DNA of 64,000 bases. It comes from Zygaena filipendulae. Taxonomy: Eukaryota > Arthropoda > Insecta > Lepidoptera > Zygaenidae. The DNA lies in NCBI GenBank assembly GCA_907165275.2, contig OU015666.1, positions 1,146,001-1,210,000 on the forward strand. Direction: 5' to 3'. Of this stretch, positions 20,520 to 31,020 are shown piece after piece. The notes beneath the pieces are model-generated. The model had not been told where the DNA came from. It saw only the letters and a program-made list of their open reading frames with translations, and did not search any database. Position 1 is the first letter of the stretch; the number at the start of each line of letters is the position of its first letter. The position numbers were made by a program, and so were the translations under genes.

Positions 20520-20720
20520 TCCATATTTAACTTTGATGCGATATCACGTATGCACTTTCGCGCGCTCATCTCGCACTCCCGACGGAATTGGGTCGCGGGA
20601 GCGTCGTCGCACAGGTGTCGGGCCGGTGTCGTTCCGACGTCGTCGCGCACGATATGTTTTGACTTTAACACTTTTAAATTTAAGCTCTTAAATCGTCATC
20701 TTGTGACTTGTGACACTGTA
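20520..20720. promoter_or_regulatory. CpG-rich patch, possible promoter or first exon
   Basis: CTTTCGCGCGCTCATCTCGC, GGGTCGCGGGAGCGTCGTCG and CCGACGTCGTCGCGCACG are far more CpG-rich than any neighbour and match no repeat here. Two short overlapping ORFs lie on opposite strands (66 and 75 codons) without recognisable domains. Direction is undecided. Confidence 0.35.
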
Positions 20721-21382
20721 CTCGCATAACTCGACTTGGCAAAGATTACTGGCCGTGTCTGTACATTCTTTAGGTATTAAATTTTTTATTTTTGTTTTTT
20801 TTTGGAACGAAGTTCATTATCGCACGAGACGGATGGGGGCTAGGATTTCATGCGTGAAAGAAATTTTCCGTCACGGCGTCATAGGTGCGCGCTTATTGGT
20901 TAATGGTTTTTAGACATAGACATAGACATATTTTCTTAAAAATATAATAGGTACATTGTATCAAATTTAAAATGAGTCGTATACAGTTGATGTGATGCCA
21001 AAATGGACACCGTCGTTTTTGGAACGATTATTATTGGTTGCTTATTGATTTTTTCTTTCTCTGAAACTACGAGGCGCAGAAACTTCGTTCTATCCGAGTG
21101 TTCCACGACACCCACACATTTTTTTTTTTTCAGAAATCAAATACCTACCTACCTATCAAGAAGTTGCTTCGTCCATTAAACTCGACTAAAAGTATTCTTA
21201 GGTTGTATCAGCTTGGCTTGTTTTCATAACAATTTCAATGAATATTGTTTTGCGCTACGGCAATTTTACATTTAAGGTACGAACTGTTTCGCGCGGTTTT
21301 ACTCGCGTAATTTTTGTATCATGTGAAATGTCCACCCTTCGCAGGTTCCTAGTGCTATAATAGCTAAGAGTAGAATCTTTGC
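20721..21382. other. unrecognised sequence
   Basis: GACATAGACATAGACATA at 20915-20932 resembles the (TCTATG)n tail at 53960; otherwise nothing recognised. A GCGCGGTTTTACTCGCG scrap at ~21290 may be Helitron. Confidence 0.4.
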
Positions 21383-21430
21383 AACCCTAGTAGCAAAGAA
21401 GAAGAAGAAGAAGAAGAACCCTAGTAGCAA
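21383..21430. repeat. (GAA)n array flanked by a 14-bp direct repeat
   Basis: AACCCTAGTAGCAA at 21383-21396 and 21417-21430 bracket ~20 bp of AGA repeats. It looks like a target-site duplication around a retrotransposon tail with no body. Confidence 0.7.
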
Positions 21431-22495
21431 GCACAGAGCAAATAACTATAGAGAGGACATGACTTAGACGGGGCAGGCGCACTACCGTTGCAAAGAAAAT
21501 TAGAGCAAATTACTGAAGCAAAAAAAGGGGCAAGTTATGAGCATTTGTTATGAGCATTTGCTCTAACTTGCCCAAAACTTCTTTTGCTGCCATCTCAAGT
21601 ATATTCACAACAATATTCCCAAAACTGTGAATTTTGAAAACAGTGACTAAGTAAAAACATAACCACAAAGCGTTTAATATATTTCTTACGTTAATGAATG
21701 TTTTAGTGCGTGATGAATAGTTTTGTGTGCGAAAATCACCCGACACTGGTTTTCATCTGTTTTCATACTAAACTAAGTTAATGTCCCTTCTAGGTATCTG
21801 TTATTTTCTGTTTTGTGGTAGCAAACTTGCTGGCAGTTTAATTATACCGAACTTAAAGCGGCCGAAGCTGAGTGTAGAAGTTAGTTATGTCATAAATTAT
21901 TAGGTATGCAATCGGTTGGTTTGTACACACTCTGTTAGCAGTCACCTTGATCTATTTCAGTATTTCTGTACAGACCTGTCATTGTTTCTTTATAACAATT
22001 TTTTTTTTTTCAATAATAAATTATTTATGAGCCCCGATGTATTAACATCCGAACTGGGTCAGATTTCCTATATTATGATTATTAAATTGTGTGCTAATTT
22101 GATGTCCTCATTATTGAGTTTTATTGTCTACATCTAGCCCGGACCTGTTACAGCAAGGTCCGTATTAATAAATATTAAATTCTGGATAACAATTTCTCTG
22201 CGAACTCACTGGGTGGGACTTTAATGATTAAAAACCCTTGCTTTACTGACTGCTACTTTCTTGCTTCAGCTTCATAGGTCAAATAGTTTTCATTTCTTGA
22301 TAAAGCGGTGAGTTTTTCATATAAAAGTACACCCAACTACCTATGGGAATTTCCAATCGCGTTGGTTTCAAAAATCTTTACAACTTTTCCTGACAATTAC
22401 GAACACAACATAATAATAAAAAAACAGTCAAATCAGTCGAACCTTTCTAAAGTGATGCACCGTCATAATATGTTGCAATTGATTTTTATACAACA
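21431..22495. other. unrecognised, repeat-poor sequence
   Basis: About 1.06 kb; ORFs of 73-78 codons without domains. GGACCTGTTACAGCAAGGTCC at ~22140 is a short palindrome. Confidence 0.4.
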
Positions 22496-22706
22496 CTAGT
22501 TGTGCCCCGCGGTTTCGCCCGCGTTAATTTCAGAGTTCCCGCGGGAATTCCGGGATAAAAAGTATCCTATGTGTTAATCTGATGTATAAGCTATATTATT
22601 GTAAAGTTTCATTTAAATCCATCCAGTAGTTTTTGCGTGAAAGAGTAACAAACATCCATCCATCCATACATTCTTACAAACTTTCGCGTTTATAATATTA
22701 GTAGGA
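22496..22706 (-). mobile_element. Hel-e Helitron-like element, full length
   Basis: 3' CTAGTTGTGCCCCGCGG; body ATGTGTTAATCTGATGTATA and TTTTTGCGTGAAAGAGTAAC; minus 5' end TCCTACTAATATTATAAACG before host T. About 211 bp. Confidence 0.87.
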
Positions 22707-22710
22707 TATA

Positions 22711-22870
22711 CTAGCAGTGCCCTGCGTATACACGCGCGTGAGTTTTGCAATTTCCGCAGGAACTCCAAAGTAGCCTAATTTACTTCTAAAACCTTCCCTG
22801 AACTTCCACAAATATTTCAAGATCAAAATTTGCGAAATCGGTCCAACCGTTCTCGAGTTTTAGCAAGACA
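22711..22870 (-). mobile_element. Hel-d Helitron-like 3' portion
   Basis: CTAGCAGTGCCCTGCGTATA, GGAACTCCAAAGTAGCCTAA, GAAATCGGTCCAACCGTT; 5' part missing. Confidence 0.68.
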
Positions 22871-23018
22871 ACCTTAGATCTTTAGAACTACCCAACGGAT
22901 TTTCATGCGGTTTTCACCAATAGATAGTGATTCATGAGGAAGGTTTATATCTATATTTTATCCTGGAATTCCCGCGGGAACTCCGAAATTACCGCGGGCG
23001 AAACCGCGGGGGACAGCT
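22871..23018 (+). mobile_element. Hel-g Helitron-like 3' portion
   Basis: CCAACGGATTTTCATGCGG, CACCAATAGATAGTGATTC, GGAATTCCCGCGGGAACTCC and CGAAACCGCGGGGGACAGC; CTAG mutated to CTTC. Confidence 0.75.
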
Positions 23019-23119
23019 TCTGCTTATATCTAAGCCGTAGTTTATCTATATAATCTTTCGTACTCGCATCTTTCATACAATCTTTCGTACAGACAGCAGC
23101 AGAAACACGTAAAAACTTT

Positions 23120-23172
23120 TCACATTCATTGAACCTTATTGCAATAGTAGTAAAGTTCAATAACTGACCAAA
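23120..23172. repeat. dispersed ~55-bp hairpin repeat, copy 3 (reverse)
   Basis: TTCATTGAACCTTATTGCAA and TAGTAGTAAAGTTCAATAAC; reverse orientation relative to the copies at 4862 and 8160. Confidence 0.65.
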
Positions 23173-23489
23173 TTGGTTACCTATTGGTGTTGCTAACTAT
23201 ACACTTTGATGTTTTCACGCCACTTATGTTGAGATGAATAATTCATACTGTCCGGTACGTACGCGATACACGATGCCGCCATGTTTTTTCATCTTCCTCG
23301 TCTCATCGTTTATCAATCAAATTGGGCGGGAGATTATTAGAATAATGTTTTTTTTTTTTTTTTTTTTCATTTTTTTTTATACACATTCTCATATACTTCC
23401 TCCACTTTTCTCATCCTTTCATCTTTATTGAAACATAAATAAATAATAAATATGTACATAAACATCGATATGGAATTTTATATTGCGAA
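23173..23489. other. unrecognised sequence with poly-T
   Basis: A long poly-T run at 23349-23368 and an AATAAATAATAAAT stretch. No gene. Confidence 0.4.
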
Positions 23490-23740
23490 CTAGCTGTTCC
23501 CCGCGGTTTCACCCGCGTCAATTTCGGAGTTCCCGCGGGAATTCCGGGATAAAAGTAGTCTAAGTTACATTAGCCGTTTGCATATCCCGTCAAAATCGGT
23601 CGGAACAAACAGACAGACAGACAGACAGACAGAAAATTTTAAATAATTTAACTTTTAAGTCCCGTATATAGGTATACTTTCGTATGCATTTAGTGAAAAG
23701 GTGTTAATTTGAAATTACTAACAGACACTTTATTTTTTTT
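23490..23740 (-). mobile_element. Hel-d Helitron-like element
   Basis: CTAGCTGTTCCCCGCGGTTT; (CAGA)n at 23611-23632; CTTTCGTATGCATTTAGTG; AATTTGAAATTACTAACAGA. The 5' terminus dissolves in poly-T. Confidence 0.78.
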
Positions 23741-24695
23741 TTTTTCATATATCTTCTATGTACAGACAGCGACCCGTTACATTTTTATTATATGTATCCA
23801 TAAATTTCGCAGAGACGTCAACCCTACAAAATCAGTGTTACCGGATGTCGTCGATCTGTCACAGCTTATTTCCCAAACTATAATTTTAACATTCAATCTG
23901 TCAAATTACGCGCCATAAAAAAAGGCAGTAAATACAATCGAAGTACCTACTTTCGACTGTAGCAGATGTTATATTCATCTGTAGGAAAATTTCTGAACTG
24001 ATTTAACGTGGTATTAGTCTTACGACATCTTTAAAAAATAGTCCGAATGGTAATTTAGAATACCAAAGTGACAATACGAATACCTACTTGCTATCTCTGC
24101 CTATTATCATATTGTATTTCCATCTTGGTGGTAAGTAGGTACAGTGGGTTGCGAAACTAAGCTACAGATGCTATCTGAGGTTAAAACTCTTTTGTAATTA
24201 TTTCACAACGAAAACACTGTGACGTTTTGATATTTAAATATGTATTTGAAATTATTTATAATCTGTTGTAATTCCTTTACAAATGTACTTACTATCTATT
24301 TTTTCTTACATATATTAAGTTTATCTAATGTTATGAAGGTGAGAGGTTGTATATAGAGTATGTGTGTGTGTTTGTTGCCAATATTTGGTGTGTACACATA
24401 TTGCTTAAGGTCTTGGAATAACGTATTTTAATGTATCGAAGAATACTCTGCACTTTAATTTTGATATTTTCTTATGAAAAGACTTTTTGGCTATGCCTAA
24501 TATGCGATATCTAAATAATCTAATGATATATTGATTCTGAAGGTTTTTAGTACCGCTCATACCTAGATATTTTTTTTAATGTTAAAACCTACTTTAAGCT
24601 GAAATTTATATGTAAGTGAAAATCAGTTAAAATCAGTTAAAATTAAATCACTTTAGTTGTTTGACAAAAACATAATATAATTCACAACGTTAGGT
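23741..24695. other. unrecognised, repeat-poor sequence
   Basis: About 950 bp; (TG)n at 24361-24370. No gene or family recognised. Confidence 0.4.
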
Positions 24696-24880
24696 AAAGA
24701 AAGAAAGAAAGAAAAGAAAGAAAATACTTTTATTTCGGCACAGCACACAAGAAAAAGAAACAAACATAATCTGTGTCTCATATATTATGCAATATTATGC
24801 ATATTTTGTCATCTGGTAATCAGTAAGTTAGGTACGTCAAAGAAAACGAAATGTGACAGCACTTATAGACTTTTCGTCGT
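24696..24880 (-). mobile_element. (GAAA)n-tailed retroelement fragment
   Basis: GAAAGAAAGAAAGAAAAG then ATACTTTTATTTCGGCACAG; on the minus strand AATAAAAGTAT(TTTC)n, a polyadenylation-like signal plus tail. Confidence 0.5.
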
Positions 24881-24881
24881 T

Positions 24882-24957
24882 TTTTTTTTATGTCATAGGG
24901 GGCAAACGGGCAAGTGGTACACCCACTGAGCATATAACCACTAGAGAGCGTATACGC
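24882..24957 (-). mobile_element. SINE1 fragment with internal deletion
   Basis: Poly-T, ATGTCATAGGGGGCAAACGG, then a jump to ACCACTAGAGAGCG; the middle of SINE1 is missing. Confidence 0.72.
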
Positions 24958-25547
24958 CGATTTCTTCTAAGTACACGACTCACTGCCGCGGGCCGGGGGA
25001 CGAAGGAGAATGCCCGGCTGTAATTGGTCAGTTCAAGGTCAAGTTGCGACTTCAGACAATATAGGTACAAGTAACATCACAGATTTTTACGATAAAAATA
25101 CAAAGGGAAAGAAAGAGATAGAAGGATTAGAATTTCCTAATGGAAGAAAGGGACTTTTCCAAAAGACATAAACGCGCTGTACTTATCCTTTTGCTGTCAC
25201 CAAACCACCATTTTAAGAAGACCCCTGCCGTGGCTCGTAATCTGATTAAATCAAACATAATTTTCGTAGTATTTACTTACCGATGAAAAGTTATGCCATC
25301 CTTTTTGTAACTAGATGTCTTGGAATGTTTCCCGCACCACTTTACTGCGCATGAAGGCATTTTTATGCGTTATAAATTGTAAACAAAACCAAAATTTTTT
25401 TAAATAATTTAGCGTGCACACAGGTCTGGAACTTGGTCACAACTAAAATGGTTACTAGTACCGTAGTCTATACATAGGCGACAAAATACTAATAGTTTTC
25501 GAGCGTCGGGGCACTGTATGCGCAGTCAAGTGGTTTTATAGTCTTTG
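24958..25547. other. unrecognised sequence
   Basis: About 590 bp; nothing recognised. Confidence 0.4.
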
Positions 25548-25875
25548 GGTACACCTGATGGTAAGTGATTACCGCCGCCCATAGACATCTGCAACACCAG
25601 AAGGCTTGCAGGTGCATTGCCGACCTGGAATGGGGATGGGAACTGGCTTTCAAGTGGGGCTGCCGGAACACAGCGTTAGGTGCTTGGCGACAGATTTGCA
25701 ACTCGAAGGTGGTAGCTAGCCAGCCGGGCACTAGAGAGCGCCCTACCACCATGCTATGGTTTCCTCACGATGTTTCCCTTCAACGACAGCTCAAGCTCAG
25801 TGTTAGGGTTTGAACCTACGCCTTGCGGCGTTTGATCCGAACGCACCAACCACTGAGCTGTCATCGCTGTTAAAT
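25548..25875 (-). mobile_element. SINE1 with tRNA-like head
   Basis: The minus strand starts GATGACAGCTCAGTGGTTGG (A box), GTAGGTTCAAACCCTAAC (B box), then ACATCGTGAGGAAACC, GGTAGGGCGCTCTCTAGTGC and GGTCGGCAATGCACCTG, ending near TCAGGTGTACCC without its poly-A tail. This copy shows that the shorter fragments at 16450, 36472, 37184 and 41655 belong to a tRNA-derived SINE. ORFs of 82-87 codons here are SINE sequence. Confidence 0.85.
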
Positions 25876-26149
25876 CGCTCGTTTGTATGCATGCTGGCAC
25901 GCTGGCGTTTTAACAAGACACATTTTCAGTCCAGTGTACCTTGAACGATTTGAATATTACAAAATAACGCGTCAACAACACAAGTGGCGATACTGAAATA
26001 TGTGAATGTTTGCATTCCTGCTTGTTTGAGGACGTTGACTCTTCAAAATTTATTCACATTTTCCGCTTTGTTATGCGACTTTCTTTGACGGCCTGTGATG
26101 ACGAGACTTATTGCGGGCAAGGGTTTATTGTACCTATATTTACTTACTA
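25876..26149. other. unrecognised sequence
   Basis: About 270 bp; nothing recognised. Confidence 0.4.
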
Positions 26150-26424
26150 CCCGCGTTAATTTTGGAGTTCCCGCGGGAATTTCGGGATAAAAAGTAGCCT
26201 AATTTACTCCTTATAATATTAGCTATCTGCGAGTGAAAGTCCCGTCAAAATCGGTCTAGCCGTTTCAGAGATTAGCCGGAATAAACAGACAGACAGAGAA
26301 AAATTCTAAAAATTGATTTTTTGATATAAGTCCCGTATAATTATACTTTCGTAAGCGTTTAGTAAAACGCCGCTGTTAATTTTAAATTACAAAAAGACAC
26401 TTCAATTTTTTTTACTTGTATAGA
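26150..26424 (-). mobile_element. Hel-d Helitron-like element, 3' tip lost
   Basis: ACCCGCGTTAATTTTGGAG start without CTAG; TAGCCTAATTTACTCCTTAT; GTCAAAATCGGTCTAGCCG; minus 5' end TCTATACAAGTAAAAAAAAT before T. Confidence 0.8.
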
Positions 26425-26433
26425 TTTATTAAT

Positions 26434-26605
26434 TAGCTTTCCCGCGCGGTTCCACCCGCGATAATTTCGAAGTTCCCACGGAATTGTTCCATACAAACTT
26501 CGCCCCCCTTTTTCACCCCCTTAGGGGTAGAATTTTGGAAAATCCCTTCTCAGTGGATGCTTACGTCATACAAAGAACACACCCTCCAAGTTTCCAGATT
26601 TTCTA
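26434..26605 (-). mobile_element. Hel-h Helitron-like fragment
   Basis: AGCTTTCCCGCGCGGTTCCA, GTTGTTCCATACAAACTTCG, CACCCCCTTAGGGGTAG, ACGTCATACAAAGAACACAC; same body as 52139 and 55216. Confidence 0.72.
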
Positions 26606-26779
26606 TTTTTCTGAAATCTAGTAGGTAGATAAGTATGGAAAATACTTTTTCAAAATGAGTTTTGCCAGAAGAGAATTCCTGGTAAATCATCAAAGCACTA
26701 CATAATTTTATAAAGAAGTAGGCTACATCTAAATTGGTGTAAAAAATACCTCTGATCATCAGCTTCAGCCTTACTACTA

Positions 26780-26935
26780 CCTATTATACAAATGCGAAAT
26801 TGAGTTTGTTTGTTACGCTTTCAAGCCTTAATGGCTTAATCGATCACCATGAAATTTCGCATACACGTTAGGTACCAGGGGTACAGAAAAGAACAAATGG
26901 TATTTTTTCTCCCGGAATTCCCGCGGGAAATCCGG
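26780..26935 (+). mobile_element. Hel-c Helitron-like 5' portion cut by MITE B
   Basis: CAAATGCGAAATTGAGTTTG, GATCACCATGAAATTTCGCA, GGAATTCCCGCGGGAAATCC; the hairpin and CTAG are lost where MITE B begins. Confidence 0.75.
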
Positions 26936-27256
26936 AATGGGCATGTTGACTAAATTTTTTTTTAGTCCGTCTTGTAGATTAATAAAAAATATGGACACTA
27001 TTATTTTTCTTTTTTACGTAATCAATAAATAACGGCGATATATTGAGTCGAAACGCGTGACGTCACTAACCGGTGCAGTTTGTGGTGGCTAATGACGTCA
27101 CGAGCCCCCATGCTAAACATATACATATTATGCGCTTTATCTCTGTATATTTTTCATTTATTTGAAAAAGCAAGAAATACGTGTCTATTGTTTTTTTATT
27201 TTCTAACTGACGGACTAATTAGAATTTTGATTTTCGAAAGTCGTCAACATCCCTAT
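26936..27256 (+). mobile_element. MITE B copy
   Basis: AATGGGCATGTTGAC and GTCAACATCCCTATT are near-perfect 15-bp inverted termini. TGACGTCA at 27058-27065 and 27091-27098. Confidence 0.87.
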
Positions 27257-28328
27257 TATCGCGAAGCTTTTATAAAACTGACTTTCATTTCAACTCTCAT
27301 TCATGTTATCCATTCTACGATCTAACAAATACCATATTCCAACATAACATTTCATAATTCACCATTGGTATATAGAAACTGATGCTATTTGAATTTGTAA
27401 ACTTGTGTTTTTTATGTTTTCAACTCTCTTTTTGTACCAAATTTCGATATAGGTCGCTGAATTTGTAATGGAAAAACGCAATAGTTGTGTGTATTTGTGT
27501 TATGCATAGATGTTATATACATATTTCCTACGTTACCTTTGAAATAAAATGGCGGTATGGTTTATTTCTTTTACTGGATGTAAGTTTAAAAAGGGGCGTG
27601 TTGAAGCTCTTGATAATTGACGTCAACGTGTAAATTCATAACAAAAATATTAAAAAAAAAAAAACATAATAGAGGTTAATCATAAAGAAAACCTTGAATA
27701 AAAACGTGGGTTTTCGCGGTTGAATACTATCACAAACATACAGTCAACCATAGAAGCTCCTCCTTTTTGATAACGACTTCACAACGGTTAGGCATTCTTG
27801 CCAAATTTATACATAGTTACAAGAATCCTGCAATAAGAAAACCCGACAACGGTATTTTAAAACAATCCCTAAGTAAATTTTGACGATTTTTCTCGATCCC
27901 AAAAACATTTATTTTACGAAAAATTCACTAAAATTCCCAACTCTACACAACACCGTTCTCAAACTACGAACAAATCTGGGAAAACCTGCAGGAGGACAAC
28001 CCTAGCCGTTTATGGTACAGATACTCGTACATGTCATTCTAAAAGTCAACTTTTACTGCGTCTACTCATCCCAAGTTATAAAGAAAGACATCAACAAAGC
28101 TCTTATCATGCAAATTTAACTAATAAAATCATTTTATTTGTACAATTTTATTATTAAAACTGTGTACTCGTAACATTTAAATGCGTTAGCGTGCATCTTC
28201 TGTCACCAGACGCAACCTTGGAGCTGCACACGTCGACCGCGGAAACTGCAGCATGATGTTTATTACACTTGCCAGCATTCAAATTAAACGTTGAACACGG
28301 AATTAAAAATATGACGACAATTTAAAAC
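27257..28328. other. mostly unrecognised; short hairpin-repeat relic at 27725-27790
   Basis: CATACAGTCAACCATAGAAG and CTCCTCCTTTTTGATAACGA resemble the repeat also seen at 28905 (CATTCATACAGTCGAACATA, TTTTTGGAAGTCGGTT) and, reversed, at 39245 (CCGACTTTAAAAATGTCGG). The rest is unrecognised. Confidence 0.45.
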
Positions 28329-28535
28329 TTTTTCATTACTCATACTCGGAAAGTAGGTCTGAAGTTGCCTGAGAAGCGGGTTGAAAGTAGCCCTTTTCAG
28401 CCCTAGGGAGAATCGCTTTCAACTGACAGCTGGATACTGCAGAAACTCAAGTTTTTTTTTTTATTTCATAGGGGCATACTTACTGGCCAGTAGCACACCT
28501 AATGGTTGATTTATGTAAAATAAAATTCACTCATT
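28329..28535 (+). repeat. R200 dispersed repeat, copy 1
   Basis: A ~207-bp unit (CATACTCGGAAAGTAGGTCT ... GCGGGTTGAAAGTAG ... poly-T ... CTGGCCAGTAGCACACCTAA ... AATTCACTCATT) with a near-identical inverted copy at 49853-50063. The middle TTTCATAGGGGCATAC resembles a SINE1 tail. Confidence 0.82.
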
Positions 28536-28684
28536 TTTTCTTTAGCTAATTCCAATTTTTATTTTGACTTTCCTTGCATTCGTAATGAAAAGCACAGTGT
28601 TATCCTCGGGAGAAAGACTTATTTAGTTACTTTCAATAACAATGTACTATAGGAAATCAGGGACCTAAATTAGGAACATTGTGG
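28536..28684. other. unrecognised sequence
   Basis: GTTATCCTCGGGAGAAAG at ~28609 is similar to GTTATCCTAGGGGTGAAAG at ~49790. Confidence 0.4.
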
Positions 28685-28790
28685 TAAATGGACGATCAAG
28701 AAAGTGGACTTTCAGGGAAATAGACGTTCGGGGAAATGGATATTCAGGGAATAGACGACATTTAGAGTGAACCTTCTGGGAATAAGACTT
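28685..28790. repeat. degenerate ~18-20-bp minisatellite
   Basis: AAGTGGACTTTCAGGGAAAT, AGACGTTCGGGGAAAT, GGATATTCAGGGAAT follow one another. Similar phrases occur reversed at ~7010-7090. Confidence 0.55.
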
Positions 28791-29280
28791 AGCGCACCTA
28801 AAGGGTTTCTAAAACCCTAAGGGATATCTGTAGGAGTTAAAGAGGTACTATTCCATATAGTCTTAAAAATATGACGAAAATATGAGTACATAACAAAAAA
28901 AAACATTCATACAGTCGAACATAGAACCACCTTCTTTTTGGAAGTCGGTTAAAAAGAGTTTTCATACCACCTGCTCGATAATGTCTAATTACATATCATG
29001 CAATCTCAACGTAAAGCAAGGCATTACATCCCAACTCAAGAGGGGAGCTAATGTTGTATGAAACTCCCAAGGGAGTAAAGTGATTTGAATTTGGAACATT
29101 ATTTGTAGGAAAACTTTTAGCGTTTCGTTTTCTTTTTATGTGATCTGCCTGTGGTGGCCAGTTCTATTTTCGAATAAACCGTCTGCCCGTGTAAGGAGGA
29201 TTTATGTCTCGCAGTAGGTATGGAAAGTAGAGTATGCACCTCGAGGATAAAGCCTGTCTTCGTCACGGGCAGCTTAAACC
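28791..29280. other. mostly unrecognised; hairpin-repeat relic at 28905-28955
   Basis: TTTTTGGAAGTCGGTTAAAA is part of the repeat noted at 27725. The remainder is unrecognised. Confidence 0.4.
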
Positions 29281-29405
29281 CATCGCTTCACTCAGGACTC
29301 TACATAACTCCCTCGCTTCACTCGGGAGTTATATTTTAAATACCGTCGCTACGCTCGGAGATTAACTCTAGAGTCCATCGTTACGCTCAGGGTTCAATAT
29401 GCCGC
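29281..29405. repeat. ~32-bp minisatellite, four units
   Basis: ATCGCTTCACTCA (29282), CTCGCTTCACTCGG (29312), GTCGCTACGCTCGG (29345), ATCGTTACGCTCAGG (29378): starts 30, 33 and 33 bp apart. Confidence 0.7.
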
Positions 29406-29489
29406 CGGTGACGTAAGACAGCGCTTTACTCCCTCGGTGCATAATCTACTATTCCCCCTCTGCTAAAAGTGACAGATTATTAGTTCAGC

Positions 29490-29670
29490 ACGTTGTTGTC
29501 ACCCACGTCAATTTCAGAGTTCCCGCGATAATTCCATACGTATACTTCCTCTTGAATATTTCTATCGATCGATGAAAACCGCATTAAAATTCGTGGCGTA
29601 TATGGTTTAAAAGATCGAAGCCTAAACAGACGGCGAGACGTGACTTTGTTTTATTGTTATACATGCATTA
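29490..29670 (-). mobile_element. Hel-g Helitron-like copy, diverged
   Basis: CACCCACGTCAATTTCAGAG, CTTCCTCTTGAATATTTCTA, GATGAAAACCGCATTAAAAT, ACGTGACTTTGTTTTATTG. Confidence 0.62.
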
Positions 29671-29870
29671 TGTATACTCTACTATGTAAAGATACAAGGT
29701 TTTTTTGGGTTTGACCACTACTGGTGTTACAAATTAACTGTGATATACATAAATATTATTATCTAGTTTTTCACAACGTTTTATGTGTTGGTAAGGTGTA
29801 CCTAACTACCATTTCGGACGACATGGGAGCTTAATTTATGTTATTATGTCTATTAAAATCCAATAATAAA

Positions 29871-29965
29871 AAAGACAACGCTGCTGAGTGTCTTGTCAGT
29901 TCTTCTCAGTAGAGCGCGCGTTCCGAACTGACAGTAATTCATCAAGTTAATTTTAAGAACCGCTT
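29871..29965 (+). mobile_element. LINE 3' UTR-like fragment
   Basis: GCTGAGTGTCTTGTCAGTTC and TTCTCAGTAGAGC resemble a common lepidopteran LINE 3' end I know from memory; no coding part. Confidence 0.45.
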
Positions 29966-30221
29966 TCTGGCGATTATAAGTGATTGTACCAATCCTAAGT
30001 ATCAAGTATCATATTGAATTTTGAATTATTTTTTAATTAAATAATATAGCCGTTTCTAGTATAATACCGCTGTACTTCTGTGTTATATATAGATAAGTAT
30101 ACAATATAATATAATATTTAATAAACTTGTTGTATTTTATTACATTAATTTAACGACGCCGTACAAACCACACGTCGCTGTGACTACGCACTTAAACAAA
30201 CATAAGCTTTTATTATACTAA

Positions 30222-30396
30222 CTATCACCCGCGGTTTCACCCACGTTGCTTTCGGAGATTCCGCGGAGATTCCTGGATTGAAGTACTATATCCTTGTCCG
30301 TACCACTGACAGCGTGTGTGCAAAATTTCATGACGATCTGTTGAGCCATAAGGGTTGAAAGCGTAGCAAACAAACAAACAAACTTTCACATAATAA
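30222..30396 (-). mobile_element. Hel-c Helitron-like element, worn
   Basis: ATCACCCGCGGTTTCACCCA, GATTCCGCGGAGATTCCTGG, AAATTTCATGACGATCTG, AGCAAACAAACAAACAAAC. Confidence 0.72.
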
Positions 30397-30476
30397 TAGT
30401 TATAAGAAACAATTAAATATGTATATTGTATAGTTAAAATTTAATACATAAATGAAAGTGGACGATTCAACATTAA

Positions 30477-30713
30477 CCGCCGCACTCAGAGTCGACTTTA
30501 ATGATTACTTAGTTAAGTATAGATTTTTAAAACAAAACTGCCGCAATCAGAGACGTTCTGTAAATTAATGTTAATTGGCATTTAATAAGATGTAACTTAA
30601 TTAGTTAAATGCCAATTAAAATTAATTTATTAAACTTGTCTGATTGCGGCAGTTTTGTTTTAAAAATCTATACTTAACTAAGTAATCATTAAAGTCGACT
30701 CTGAGTGCGGCGG
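30477..30713. mobile_element. MITE C, 237 bp, TAA duplication
   Basis: CCGCCGCACTCAGAGTCGAC to GTCGACTCTGAGTGCGGCGG, flanked by TAA at 30474-30476 and 30714-30716. Almost fully self-complementary. Same length as the copies at 2396 and 38512. Confidence 0.92.
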
Positions 30714-30889
30714 TAAATAATTGAATATGCAAAAACTTAGATTTTAGGAAAACCATTATTGTAGAGTCTCTTAGTTTTCCAATTATATTTGGTGCCTAAT
30801 TAAAACTTAAAACAATTAAAGCAATTTAAAAGTTCAATACGGTTCAAGCTACCAAGCTTGAAGCTAGAGACCACTCTATCACTACATAA

Positions 30890-31020
30890 GAGTATTATAA
30901 TAAAAGTCCTCCCCCGCGTCTGTACGTCTGTTCGCGATAAACTTAAAAGCTACTGAACGGATTTTCATGCGGTTTTCACCAATAGATAGAGTGATTTAAG
31001 AAGAAGGTTCGGTAATATAA
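30890..31020 (+). mobile_element. Hel-g Helitron-like 5' portion
   Basis: AGAGTATTATAATAAAAGTC, GTTCGCGATAAACTTAAAAG, GCGGTTTTCACCAATAGATA; 3' module absent. Confidence 0.7.

Noticed and set aside
25565..25813. 82-codon ORF with ordinary amino-acid composition
   Set aside because: It is the complement of SINE1; the same peptides recur in other SINE1 copies.
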